From positions 5,370,815 through 5,434,814 of the forward strand of contig JAKSZT010054335.1 in the NCBI GenBank assembly GCA_026826555.1: 64,000 bases of DNA. Direction: 5' to 3'. Below are positions 43,129 through 53,395 of the stretch, one piece after another (within the stretch, counting starts at the first letter, position 1; each line of letters opens with the position of its first letter). The position numbers were made by a program, and so were the translations under genes. The stretch is from Tolypeutes matacus (lineage: Eukaryota > Chordata > Mammalia > Cingulata > Chlamyphoridae). The notes under the pieces are model-generated. The model saw only the letters and a list, made by a program, of their open reading frames with translations, was not told where the DNA came from and made no database searches.

Positions 43129-43555
43129 TTAAGAAGAAAAATTAAAACTGTAGTTATCTAAGGAAAACACTGATAGCGAATTTGGAGAAGAGAAGATTCT
43201 CTGGATCCCAAACTGATAAGAAAAGAAAATTGAGTGTGATAGCAAGTCCACTTCCCAACAACAGGAAATATCAGATATTTATCCTCTCCTGTAATGAGTT
43301 AACAAACCCTGCGGATGTCTCCTGGGAAACTAATGGCTGCTTCTGAATGAACGAATAAGATGGCAGAAAAATGTGTCACTTGATAACTAAACAACTCTTT
43401 ACGATTTGGTAGGATTTAGCCATTACTATCCATAATATATATATGTGTGTGTGTATATATGCATATATAACCTTCCAAGGAATTATCACTATGCCAATAA
43501 ATGTATCACTCTATAATGGTAAGACTAAAATCTGAAAATGGTTAATATAAGCATT
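43129..43555. other. Non-coding sequence
   Basis: No gene or recognised element apart from a mixed TA/TG microsatellite at 43435-43468. Confidence 0.5.
43435..43468. repeat. TA/TG microsatellite
   Basis: Alternating TA and TG dinucleotides, purine-pyrimidine alternation throughout. Confidence 0.85.
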
Positions 43556-43572
43556 AGAATGGTGTTTTTAGG

Positions 43573-43757
43573 CGGGAAGCGGCTGTGGCTCAATCAGTGG
43601 GGCTCCCGTTTGCCATATGGGAGGCCCCGGGTTCGGTTCCCGGGGCCTCCTGGTGAAGGCAAGCCCGCCCGCATGGCGTGGTTGGCTGACCCAGCGAGCA
43701 CGAGCGGCAAGGGGGGGATAAATGAATAAATAAATAGAATCTTTAAAAAAAAAAAAA
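43573..43757 (+). mobile_element. DAS-type SINE (full length, young)
   Basis: Complete head with B box GGTTCGGTTCCC, GCAAGCCCGCCCGC body, GATAAATGAATAAATAAATA and A tail. Perfect 17-bp duplication AGAATGGTGTTTTTAGG at 43556-43572 and 43758-43774, which argues for a recent insertion. Confidence 0.95.
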
Positions 43758-43774
43758 AGAATGGTGTTTTTAGG

Positions 43775-44432
43775 GTAGAAAATACACAGCTAAGGACAAA
43801 AACGATACAGAACAAGACTGACTTTTTGCCTTAATCCAAAAATACCAACAAGCAGATCCTTAAAACTAAGACAGGGGAACAATATTGAAATTACTCACCT
43901 AATATCAACACAACACATTTAAACTTTGGCCACAGACAGGAAAAGCCAGGCACACCAAGGACATGGTGTAGATCCTAATTTGGCCACTAGGTGGCAGGAA
44001 TGAAATCAACAAGTACCCAAAATCAGAATAAAACCCAACATCCCTTCAGTAGTATTGCTGGAAATGGAACCACAGCTGCAATGTTGACAAAATTGACATA
44101 TGCTCTATCAAATTTTATAGTATATAAAAGATGTAGTAGTTGGAAAGTGAGCACTGGCTAGAATATTGTAGGAACTGACATAATGCAGAAGGCTGGGAAA
44201 AGCATGTAGACAATTTAAAGCAAGAGATAAGCATAATAGTAAAGGTAGGAACAGATCATACTGAGTAGGCAGAGAGCAAAATCCAGGAGGAAATTTAGGG
44301 ATGGAAGCAGCATTTCAATAGCATCAGGAAATTCATTCAAATACTATTTACTGAAATCCTCTCAGTGTGTCAGGGAGTCCAACAGTAAATAAGACACAGT
44401 GCCCAAGCTTTGGGAGCTCAGATCTTAGCTGG
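43775..44432. other. Non-coding sequence
   Basis: No gene, exon or repeat family recognised. Confidence 0.45.
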
Positions 44433-45084
44433 TGAGTCAGTTTGATATTATTTATGAATTCCAAAAAGAGATATTGCTTATGTTTGTAAACTGCTCTTCC
44501 TTTGGGCATGATACCCTTTGACCGATTTAAATTCAAAGGCTTTACATTTATAGTTGATTAAATCAAGAGTAGGGCTTTGATTTGACCACTTTTTAGGGTA
44601 TGCAGGGTTGAGTCCCTGCTTCCCCTCCCCCATGGTGGGCTATATAAATGGACGCTCAATCAAGAACACAGAGGTAGCTACACAGAGGAAGAGAGAAGCT
44701 CCACAGATAGGGCAGAGGCCCCGGGAAGAGAGATGAGCTGTTCACCTGACAGTCTACAGCTGACCTTGTGGAGAGAACACAGCAGCTGAGCCCAGAAAGA
44801 AATGAGCCCCAGGAAGAGAGATGAGCCCTGTGCCAGCCTATAGGTGAGACAGGAAGAAGCTGGGACCACGGAGCCTTAAGAGGAAAGAAGGAAGGCTGAA
44901 CCCTCGCAGACGTCGCCCGCCATCTTGTGTCAACACGCAGCAACAGATCTGGGTGAGAAAGCAGCCTTGAGTTGGACTCTTTAGGGCCTTGTAACTGTAA
45001 GCTTCTATCCCAAATAAATACCCTTTCTAAAAGCCCACAGATTGCTGGTACTTTGCATCAGCACCCCTTTGGCTGCCGAATACA
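44433..45084 (+). mobile_element. Solo LTR, ERV-L/MaLR-like (sense +)
   Basis: Begins TG and ends CA, with a TATA-like CTATATAAATGG at about 44640 and a polyadenylation signal AATAAATACCC near 45015. Ends with CCTTTGGCTGCCGAATACA. The 5-bp flanks are GCTGG and GCTGA, near-identical as for an old 5-bp target duplication. It shares its 3' portion with four other copies in this window. Confidence 0.75.
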
Positions 45085-45814
45085 GCTGAGAATGACCGCT
45101 ACAAACACAGCTAGATGATGAGCCAACGGCATGAAGAAAGAGCCTGTATCTGTTTTACTCACCACTGCAACCCCACTGACTTGTACAGTGCCTGGTACAG
45201 AGTAAGTGCTCAGTATATAAATATTGGGATAATAATAAAAACACTTGAAACATAATTACTCAAAAATAGAGAGTAATAATACACTTTCATACATGAAGGA
45301 ATATGCAAATATATAGATCAAAGGTATTCTTTACATTGCAGGAAAAGGTATTATAAATGCAGTAACACCAAGACATAGTCTAATAAAGCTACTTATTTTT
45401 GGAGATATAAATGAAAAAATCCTTCTAGCATCTAGGCAGCAGAATCATGTTACCCACAAAAGGGGAAAAAAAATTAGGCTCGCTTCAAACACTAACATTA
45501 GAAACTGAAGACAACAGAGCACTGTTTACCATCTTAAAGGGAACAGTAAGCTATGACCCAAGAATTCTATGCCTAGCAAAGGAAATACATTAATTAGATT
45601 TTATGCTGAAAAACATATTTGAATAGGTAACCCTGATATATGACTCAAAGAAATAATAAGAAAAAGCTTTAAGGAAGAGGGGCACTGAGCACTGAACCCA
45701 TTACTACACAGAATTAAGCCTCAACAATTATAGTGATTATGACCATAAAACAGAATGTAAATGTTATAGCTATTGGGAAACAAAGTTATGCAATAGTAAA
45801 AAAATATATATTTT
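45085..45814. other. Non-coding sequence
   Basis: AT-rich, no gene. Some of it (AAGCTATGACCCAAGAATTC, CTATGCCTAGCAAAG) is reminiscent of repeat-derived sequence but cannot be assigned. Confidence 0.4.
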
Positions 45815-45985
45815 TTAGGGAGCTGGGGTGGCACAGGAGATTGAGTGCCTCTCTCCCACTCCGGAGGGTCCCGGGATTGGTTCCCAGTGCCCCCTGGGGG
45901 GGAGGACAGGCAGACACAGAAGAACACACAGAGAGCAGACAGTGAGCGAAAAACAATGAGTGGGGGGAAATAAATTAAATAAAAA
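45815..45985 (+). mobile_element. tRNA-derived SINE, diverged DAS relative
   Basis: GGGAGCTGGGGTGGCACAGG head with CCCGGGATTGGTTCCCAGTG B-box region, then a CAGACACAGAAGAACACACA body and AATAAATTAAATAAAAAT tail. More diverged than the other DAS copies. Confidence 0.7.
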
Positions 45986-46344
45986 TTATTTTGCTATTTT
46001 TATATACCTTCTAAAAATGTTCTTTCTTTTGAATAGGTAATGTGGTTATGATTCAAAAATCAAACAGTATAAAGGGTATAGAATAAGAAGTCTTTGGTCC
46101 CACCCCTGTCAATTTGTATTAATTTCTTGTGTACTTTTCCAGTTTATTTTCATGAACATAAGCAAATACTGATATTACAGATATATTAGTAAAGATACAG
46201 AAGTTGCAATATGTCCAACAAGAACTAGTAGGAAAATACTACAATAAAAATTACATTCACAAAAGCAACTCAATATCACAATATCAAACCGCTACACTCC
46301 ACCCTCTGAATTCCAAAAAGACATTACAATGTTCAAAAAAAATT

Positions 46345-46533
46345 TGGGAAGCGGCTGTGGCTCAATCAGTGGGGCTCCCGTTTACCATATGGGAGGCCCT
46401 GGGTTCGGTTCCCGGGGCCTCCTGGTGAAGGCAAGCCCGCCCGCACGGCGTGGTTAGCTGACCCAGGAGCACAAGCAGCAAGGGGGGATAAATGAATAAA
46501 TAAATAAAATCTTAAAAAAAAAAAAAAAAAAAA
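46345..46533 (+). mobile_element. DAS-type SINE (full length)
   Basis: Head GGGAAGCGGCTGTGGCTCAA, B box GGTTCGGTTCCC, the GCAAGCCCGCCCGC body, ATAAATGAATAAATAAATA and a long A tail. Target duplication not clear by eye because both flanks are A-rich. Confidence 0.9.
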
Positions 46534-46539
46534 TCTTAA

Positions 46540-47486
46540 ATCAGTACAATGCAAAATACAGAACCATATCACAATCAATTTAAAGAAATACATTTTGTCT
46601 TGAGGCAAAGTCCCATCTGCCTGTACACCTCTGAAACTTACAAAACCATTTATCTGCTTCCAATACACAATGGACAAAGGATAAATATTTCCATAACCAT
46701 AAGGAGAAATTGGGAGGGAAACATGAGTCATGTGTCTCCTACAATGCTGTAAACCTGCAGGGCATATACTTCATTAGCTGTCAGAGTCTGAGAGTCATTC
46801 TTAAGATGATGGTTTCTTCTCCCTGGGGCATCAAGAGGACCCACCCTTTCCACAGGCTTGCCCAACTGCCATTTTCTTGGTTCCACCCTCATCAAGCATC
46901 TGAGTGGCGACCCAGCTCCAGACCTCACCCTCCAAGAGCATTGGGGGTGACTGCCACACTTAACCCAATCTTTGGGTTAGAGTCTTAAAGCCCTAGTACA
47001 ATGAAGGGAAGACAACATCCTCCCTAACCTTTGGCATACAGGCCCAACCCTCTCAGAGCAACAAGCTGGTGACTTGGCCTTCCCTAAATCCATGGGGGAC
47101 AGGCCCACCCCTCTCAGACCCTAATCCCCAGGGAATGTGCTCCACCCTCTCTGTACCCTGGGGTGGCAAAACTCTCCCTGAACCTCTGGTGGGAACATCC
47201 ACCCTCTTCAACTGCCAGGGCAAACACCCTCTCTGTACACATGGGTGGGGCTCCTCCCTTGGCCCAAAGAGATGTCTTAATTCCAGATCTCAGCTTCCAT
47301 GGGTTTCCTCTTGAGGTTGTTTTCCCTTTAATCTCTCCTTTCCATGTCCCTTTTAGTCCAAACTGACAGTAGTTTTGTTCATACAGTGCTCTCAAAAAGC
47401 TTGCTGGTTTAGCACGCAAGAAGCAGGGGTCCAAGCCATCAGACAGTAAGACACAAGTCTTTCCAAGATAACTGCATCGTCAATCC
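46540..47486 (-). mobile_element. Probable ERV-L/MaLR internal sequence, degraded
   Basis: Continues from the gag remnant on the minus strand but has no usable frame. The plus strand carries repeated CCACCCTCT / GGGGCAAAACTCTCC type phrases resembling MaLR internal regions. Boundary at the left is uncertain, and no 3' LTR in the matching orientation is present. Confidence 0.45.
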
Positions 47487-47960
47487 TCATTTACAAGTTC
47501 CAGGTTTAGTTAAGTCCTCAAATGGGGCACTATCTTCTGGGGATTTGATTTCCAAAGGCTTGGAATTTCCAGAATCAGTTTTTGGTTTCTTTGTGCTCAA
47601 TAATTCACTCCTCAGCTTATCTCTATCATTTAGCATTTTATGATAAGCTGCAAGGAGAAGGCAAACTGCATTCTCCAAATTTACTTTGGAAAGTTCTTCA
47701 GCTAAATGCCCAGGCTCGCCATTTCCAAATTCTGTCTTCCACAAAACTTTAGGAGTTAATCTTGCTACTTTAAAACATGGATCGCCTTTCCTCCAGTTTC
47801 CAATAATAGTTTCATCATTTACTTCTAAGGCGTCATAAAAAGTCTCTTTAGCATCCATATTACTATCTACAGTCTCTTCAAAGCATAGGTCTTTTCTACC
47901 AAGCAACTCACAATTACTCCAAATAATACCCCTTATGCATTTATAAAATTGTTCCAGCAT
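47487..47960 (-). pseudogene. ERV-L-type gag remnant, 157 residues open
   Basis: Open frame from an ATG 46 nt downstream of an LTR on the same strand, starting MLEQFYKCIRGIIW and containing the NWRKGDPCFKVA and LWKTEFGN blocks that recall ERV-L gag. It is much shorter than a whole gag and is followed by degraded sequence, so it is a remnant of an endogenous element, not a working gene. The assignment rests on position after LTR and primer-binding site plus motif resemblance. Confidence 0.62.
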
Positions 47961-47982
47961 TTTGGTAATTGCAAAAGCGCTT

Positions 47983-48000
47983 CCCCACTCTCCGGTACCA
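47983..48000 (-). other. Retroviral primer-binding site (tRNA-Leu type)
   Basis: On the minus strand, five bases after the LTR end, the sequence is TGGTACCGGAGAGTGGGG. It starts with the TGG that pairs with a tRNA CCA end and resembles the Leu-tRNA site typical of ERV-L. Confidence 0.65.
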
Positions 48001-48005
48001 AATTC

Positions 48006-48641
48006 TGTATTAGTCAGCCAAAGGGGTGCGGAGGCAAAATACCAGAAATCTGTTGGCTTTTATAAAGGTTATTTATTTGGGGTAGAAGCTTACAGTTACC
48101 AGGCTGTAAAGCATAAGTTACGTCCCTCACCAAAGTCTTGCCACATGTTGGAGAAAGATGGCTGCTGACATCTGCAAGGGTTCAGCCTTCCCCTTCCTCT
48201 TAAGGCTCCACGGTCCCAGCTTCTTCCATATCAGCTGTAGGCTGGGATAAGTCTGGTCTCTTTCCCAGGACTTGTTTCTCTCTGGGCTCAGTTGCTCTGC
48301 TCTCTCCACAAAGCCAGCTGTAGTCAATCAGGCTAACAGCTCGTCTCTCTTCCCAGGGCCTCTGCCATGTCTAATGGAACCTTCTCTCCTTCCTCACATA
48401 TCTGCTTCTCTGTGTGTTTACTTCCCAGGGCTCCAACTTTCTCCTCTGCCATGTTGTTTTCTCTGTGGGGGGCGGGGACTCAACGGACAAGGCCCAATCA
48501 AAGCCTTAATCATTATTTAATCAAGTAAAAGTGAAACCTCTGGATCCAATCCAATTTAATATGCCCAGAGGAATAGACCAGTTCACAAACATAATCCAAT
48601 ATCTATTTTTAGAATTCATAAAACAATATCAAACTATTACA
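48006..48641 (-). mobile_element. 5' LTR of an ERV-L-like element
   Basis: Sense strand is minus: the AATAAATA signal and the TTTGGCTGACTAATACA end face the primer-binding site and gag remnant. 636 bp, starting TG and ending CA. Related to the LTRs at 44433, 49111, 58604 and 62535. Confidence 0.78.
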
Positions 48642-48708
48642 GCAACATAAGCTACTTAGCTAGAACAGTGCAGGATCGATAAAAACTAAAATATAAAACT
48701 CTGAGAGG

Positions 48709-49788
48709 AGAGTACAAGTTACAGCAACCGAGCCATGGCAGGACAGGCATTTAGAAAGTTTCTTTCCCTCTTGGACTGAGTCTTGGTTGAAAGAAGTACA
48801 GCCAAAACTGTAACCAAAGGAGGCATTATGCTTCCAGAAAAATCTCAAGGAAAAGTATTGCAGGCAACGGTAGTAGCTGTTGGATCAAGACCTAAAGGAA
48901 AGGGTGAAGATTTTCAACCAGTTAATGTGAAAGTTGGAAATAAAGTTCACCTCCCAGAATATGGAGGCACCAAAGTAGTTCTAGATGATAAGGATTATTT
49001 CTTATTTAGAGATGGTGACATTCTTGGGAAGTATGTAGACTGAAATAGATCAGTATTGAAATGGTATCATGTGAAGCTGCCCATTCCACTGAAGTTCTGA
49101 AATCTCCCACTGTATTAGTTAGGCAAAGGGGTGCTGATGCAAAATACCAGAAATCGGTTGGTTTTTATAAGGGTATTTATTTGCAGGAGAAGCTTACAGT
49201 TACCAGGCCATAAAGCCTAAGTTTCTTCCCTCACCAAAGTCTGTTGCTACGTGTTGGAGCAAGGTAGCTGCCGATGTTTGCCAGGGTTCAGGCTTCTTGG
49301 GTTCCTCTCTTCTTGCAGCTCCGTTTCTCTCTGGGCTTAGCTCCTCTGTTTCCTCCACAAGGCCAGCTGTGAACTCTCAGGTGAACAGCTCATGTCTTTT
49401 CCTGGGGCCTTCTCTCCTTTCTCATGACCAAGGTCCTCTGTGTGCTTACTCCCCTGGGCTCCAGCATTAACACTCCAACATCAAAACTACTACAACTCTG
49501 TCCTTTGCCATGTCTTTTATCTTTGAGACCCCACCCACCAATCAAATGGTGATTAAGCATAACTTAATCATGCTCAGACCAGTTTACAAGCATAATCCAA
49601 TATCTATTTTTGGAATTCGTAACTATATCAAACTGCCAAACTGCTACACCAACCATATAGATAATTTCCATGTCTCTCTTTTATAATAAACCAATAATAA
49701 TACAGTGTCTCTGAAACTTAGTTTCAGTGCACTAATATAAACATTTTTAAATAAAAATATGTAAATGAATTCTGAAAATAAAAAAAAA
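48709..49788 (+). pseudogene. HSPE1 (HSP10/chaperonin 10) processed pseudogene
   Basis: An intronless copy of the mRNA for the mitochondrial co-chaperonin that caps HSP60. The reading frame 48735-49043 keeps the exact 102-codon length, including VTKGGIMLPEKSQGKVLQAT and VVLDDKDYFLFRDGDILGKY. Codon 15 is TGA (48777-48779), a CGA-to-TGA type change, so full translation is lost. The 3' UTR is split by an LTR (49111-49648) and ends in an A-run. A perfect 14-bp duplication AAAACTCTGAGAGG at 48695-48708 and 49789-49802 proves LINE-mediated insertion. Confidence 0.93.
49111..49648 (-). mobile_element. Solo LTR inserted in the HSPE1 retrocopy
   Basis: 538 bp, starts TGTATTAGTTAGGCAAAGG and ends CTGCTACA on the plus strand; sense is minus. 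The flanks CCCAC and CCAAC agree at four of five positions. HSPE1 3' UTR sequence continues on both sides, which fixes the boundaries. Confidence 0.82.
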
Positions 49789-49802
49789 AAAACTCTGAGA
49801 GG

Positions 49803-50249
49803 CCTAAGGGCAACTTGAATAATATCTGTTCTTGGACAGAAGACAAAAAATTGCAGATATGTCAAATTTTCCCTAATTTGTATTAACTGCAAACCACCCC
49901 CACCCCACCCCCAAATACTACTGAGATTCCCGAAGGAACCTGACAAAATGATCCTACAGGTCCATCTGAGAACATGGACATGCAATTTTCCCATGAAATT
50001 TTTTATTTTGAAAATTTTAAATCAACAAAATTTTTGCTACATTTAGTTTATCTCTCCCTCTTACACATTTTTTATCTTGACCAAATTGAAAATTAAAGAC
50101 CTTCTGTACCTCATCCCTAATTACTTCCACACATATGCCTAAACAAGGACATTCTGCTACTTAACTCCCACACTATTATCACACCTGAGAAATTTAGTGA
50201 TTCTACAATATATATAGTTGAATATATACTCTGGATTAAAATGTATCAA
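49803..50249. other. Non-coding sequence
   Basis: AT-rich spacer between the HSPE1 retrocopy and the next SINE. No element recognised; it contains a C/A-rich run near 49890. Confidence 0.45.
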
Positions 50250-50336
50250 GGGGAGCAGATGTAGCAAGTGGCTGTGCACCTGCTTCCCATGTACGATGTC
50301 CCAGTACCTCCTTAAAAAAAAAAAAAAAAAAAAAAA
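50250..50336 (+). mobile_element. tRNA-derived SINE monomer
   Basis: GGGGAGCAGATGTAGCAAGT head, GCACCTGCTTCCCATGTACG and AGTACCTCC, then a 23-bp A tail. Same unit type as in the 29281 dimer but single and with part of the B-box region deleted. Confidence 0.8.
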
Positions 50337-52115
50337 GTACCCAGGTTGCTGTCTGTTGCCAAGGGCGCACGTGCTAGGGGCTGTACTCCACTGCCCCGCC
50401 CCACGTGCCCCTCTGCTGCCACAGGAGTCCAAACTACCTACCTGCAAAATGTCCTGCCACTCCATGCCCAGGAACTGGCCCCACCCAAGTCAGAAGAGGC
50501 AGTGGATGGTCATCTCATTCAAACGCAAGGACTGCCCTGGTCGTGCAGGGTGGGAGATGTGCTTGACTTTTTCTCCGACTGCAGTGTTCACAATGGTGAG
50601 AACGGAATTCATTTCCTCTTAAACAGAGATGGGAAACCAAGCGGCGATGCCTTAATTGAAATGGAGTCGGAGCAGGATGCACAGAAAGCCTTAGAAAGAA
50701 AGGCTCACATGTCCATGGGTCAGCCACACATGGGTATATGGGATAAGCAGTGAAGTTGTGGATGCCTTATGAAACTCACCTGTGGTAAGCAAGGACGTGG
50801 TTTGTTTGAGAGGACTTCCTTGTCTTTCCTACGAGAAAGACACTGTAGATTGCTTTGCAGGACTGAATACAGTAGACATTACTTTTGTCACAGGGAGAAG
50901 AAAAACAGGGAAGCCCACGTGCAGTTTGAATAACCAGGAATGGCCAGGGAAGAATTTGTTAACAGATATATATAGATATTTCCAGGCAGAAAGAATGAAG
51001 TTCGAACACATGTTGGCCATAAAAGAAAATGGATCTTCTCCTACTGCTAAGTATATAACTGAGCCAGAAATGGTCTTTGAAGAACATGAAGTAAATGAGG
51101 ATATTCGACCCATGACAGCTTTTGCAAGTGAGAAGGAAATAGAATTGCCTAAGGAGATGTCAGAAAAGCTTCCATAAGCTGTTGATTTTGGAATTATGCC
51201 TTCATTACATTTTGTCCATGAGAAGACTGCCTTTCCAAACCAATGCCCAAGACATTACACACTTTTTTGCTCAGCTGAAGCCTGTGGGCATCACCATGGA
51301 GCACAGCTCCAGTGGGAAGGCCTCTAGAGAAGCTGCTGTGCACTTGAGCACCCACCAAGGTGCTGCTGCAGCTGTGCTTAAGGATCAGCCCCATGTTCGT
51401 CACAGCTATATCAAACTATTCCTGAATTCATGGACAGAGGGGAAAAAAAGACTTCCAGGGGCTCCAAATAAAAAGGATGAAGAAAGAAGCATTTCATTTG
51501 CACATCTTTCTCCAACATGGGATACAAAGTTCCAGTTTATTAGCAGCAATTGCTAGAGAAAGGATTTTGGGGTTTTGGGTTAATTGCATCTAAAAAAAAA
51601 ATGCCACAGTGGACTGTTTAAAAAGAAAAAAGAGAGACTGAGTTTGAGATTATGAAATAAACCATAAATTTTTGTTTAAACTGTCCAGAATATGATTTTA
51701 AAATCCTGATCTTTATATGATCAAACCATTTTTCATAGAGGATATGGTACCCAGTGTAAAGACTACATATTTTATTCAGCACTGACTTTTGAAACACAAT
51801 CTATTCTTGGGGTTGGATGTGGCTCAAATGGTTGGGCATCTGTCTCCCATATGGAGGGACCTGGGGTCGATCCCCGGGACCTCCTGATAAAAAATAAAAT
51901 AAAATAAAAGTAAATAAAAATAAAAAACAATCTATTCTTGAGAGGTGATGAGTTCTTGTTTGTGTTGTTTTTTATTATTAATGGAATAATGAAAATGCTC
52001 TAATAATGAATGAAGTGATGAGTGCACAACTATGTGATTATACCAGATACCACTGACTACACTAATTATGCTTTATTAATAGGTATCTAAAGAATTGATT
52101 TGTTAAAAAAAAACC
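50337..52115 (+). pseudogene. GRSF1 processed pseudogene (5'-truncated)
   Basis: An intronless copy of mRNA for the G-rich RNA sequence binding factor 1, a three-RRM mitochondrial RNA-granule protein. Recognisable blocks in order: QGLPWSC near 50540, FFSDCSVHNGENGIHFLLNR, DALIEMESEQDAQKALE, LRGLPCLSYEKDTVDCFAGL, TAKYITEPEMVFEEHEVNED and MTAFASEKEIELPKEMSEKL, then a degraded third RRM. Three forward frames are needed, so at least two frameshifts have occurred. The 3' UTR-like part contains a SINE (51810-51926) and probably ends in the A-rich stretch near 52106-52115. Confidence 0.9.
51810..51926 (+). mobile_element. DAS-type SINE inside the GRSF1 retrocopy
   Basis: Head GGATGTGGCTCAAATGGTTG, GGTCGATCCCCGGGACCTCC and an (AAAAT)n tail. 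Perfect 14-bp duplication ACAATCTATTCTTG at 51796-51809 and 51927-51940. Confidence 0.93.
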
Positions 52116-52130
52116 AAAAAACTACTACAA

Positions 52131-52193
52131 AGCTTTGAGCAGTGGCAGTATTGCAGCCAATGAGGTTTATCCGAGGCACAATTATTGCTGAAA
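52131..52193 (+). pseudogene. U4 snRNA retropseudogene (3'-truncated)
   Basis: Matches the 5' domain of U4 snRNA: AGCTTTG(A)GCAGTGGCAGTA, GCAGCCAATGAGGTTTATCC and GAGGCACAATTATTGCTGAA, then a short A tail. A functional U4 is about 140 nt with a Sm site; both the 3' half and Sm site are missing. The flanks AAAAAACTA on both sides suggest an LINE-mediated insertion with target duplication. Confidence 0.88.
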
Positions 52194-52263
52194 GAAAAAA
52201 AAAAACTATATGTGAATCTACAATTATCTCAAAATAAAATTTTAATTTAAAAAATCTGTTCAG

Positions 52264-52450
52264 GGAAGCGGCTGTGGCTCAATAGATAGGGCTCCCGTTT
52301 ACCATATGGGAGGCCCCGGGTTCGGTTCCCGAGGCCTCCTGCAGGACGACCCGGCAGGGGAGACAGGCGGACGCGGAGAGACGCGCAGCAGATGGACACA
52401 GCGAGCACAGGCAGCAAGGGGGCATAAATAAATAAATAAATAATCTTAAA
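52264..52450 (+). mobile_element. DAS-type SINE, alternative body
   Basis: Same tRNA-like head as other full copies (B box GGTTCGGTTCCC), but the body is CAGGACGACCCGGCAGGGGA and GACAGGCGGACGCGGAGAGA in place of the common GGTGAAGGCAAGCCCGCC. Flanked by AAAAAATCTGTTCA-like repeats. A different subfamily from the one at 43573. Confidence 0.9.
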
Positions 52451-52956
52451 AAAAAAAAAATCTGTTCAAGGTTTTGCTCTTTGCCTCTTAATTTGAGAGT
52501 TTTAATGGAAAATTTTTGCAGGTTCTTATGGAATAAAATACTGATTTTATAAAAACCTCTCATCAAAGCAAGGCAAGGTTCCAGGATCTTTGAACTAGTG
52601 TGGTTTGGGAGGGTGGTTTTAATTTTAAGTGTAACTGATTACTTAGCTAAGGGTAGGAAGTATTTGGAGATGACATAATCCTATATATAGAAAATCCAGA
52701 AGACTCTGCAAGAAACCTATGTGAGCTACTGCACAAATTCAGCAAAGTGGTAGAATACAAGACCAACACACAAAAATCAGAGGTGTTTCTATACCACAAT
52801 TAACAATCTGAAAAAGTAATTAATTTTAAAAATTCCATTTATAATAGTAACTAAAAGAACAAAATATCTAGGAATAAATTTAACCAAGTATGTAAATGAC
52901 TTGTATGCAGAAAACTTCAAATGAGTAATGAAAAGCATTAAAGAAGACCTTAATAA

Positions 52957-53395
52957 TTTTTTTTTTTTGTTAAGATTTTATTTATTTACTTTATCCATTT
53001 TAAACCCCCTTCCTTCTTTGCTGTTTTGTGTCCATTCGCTGGGCAATTCTTTCCTGTCATCTCTTCTCATCCTCCTCCTCCAGTTTTGAGCAGGATTGGA
53101 TCCTGGAGACCTCTGATGTAGGAGAAAGGTGTTTGGCCACCTGCGCCACCTCGGTTCCTGGTTTTCAGAGCTTTCGGAGCATCTCATCTTGTCTCTGCCC
53201 TGCGTCTCTCTCCTGTTACGTCATCATCTTGTTGCATGGCTCCCGGGGCCTGGCGGCTCACCGGCACACACAGCCTGGCAGCCCATGTGCCTTCTATATA
53301 TATATTTTTAATTTTACCCGGAGGTCCCGGGGGTCGAACCCAGGTCCCTCCATATGGCAGACAGACGCCCAACCGTTTGAGCCACATCCGCCCCA
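52957..53395 (-). mobile_element. Dimeric DAS-type SINE inside LINE-1
   Basis: Two inverted tRNA-like units, the right one with CCCGGAGGTCCCGGGGGTCG and GAGCCACATCCGCCCC, the left one more diverged. Duplicated flanks ACCTTAATAA at 52947-52956 and 53396-53405. The L1 ORF2 sequence resumes directly after it. Confidence 0.88.

Noticed and set aside
50346..51556. GRSF1-like frames as a real gene
   Set aside because: No introns, three different frames, A-rich end and a SINE in the 3' part; consistent only with a processed copy.
52131..52193. Functional U4 snRNA gene
   Set aside because: Only the first 60 nt are present, with substitutions at the start and no Sm site or snRNA promoter.
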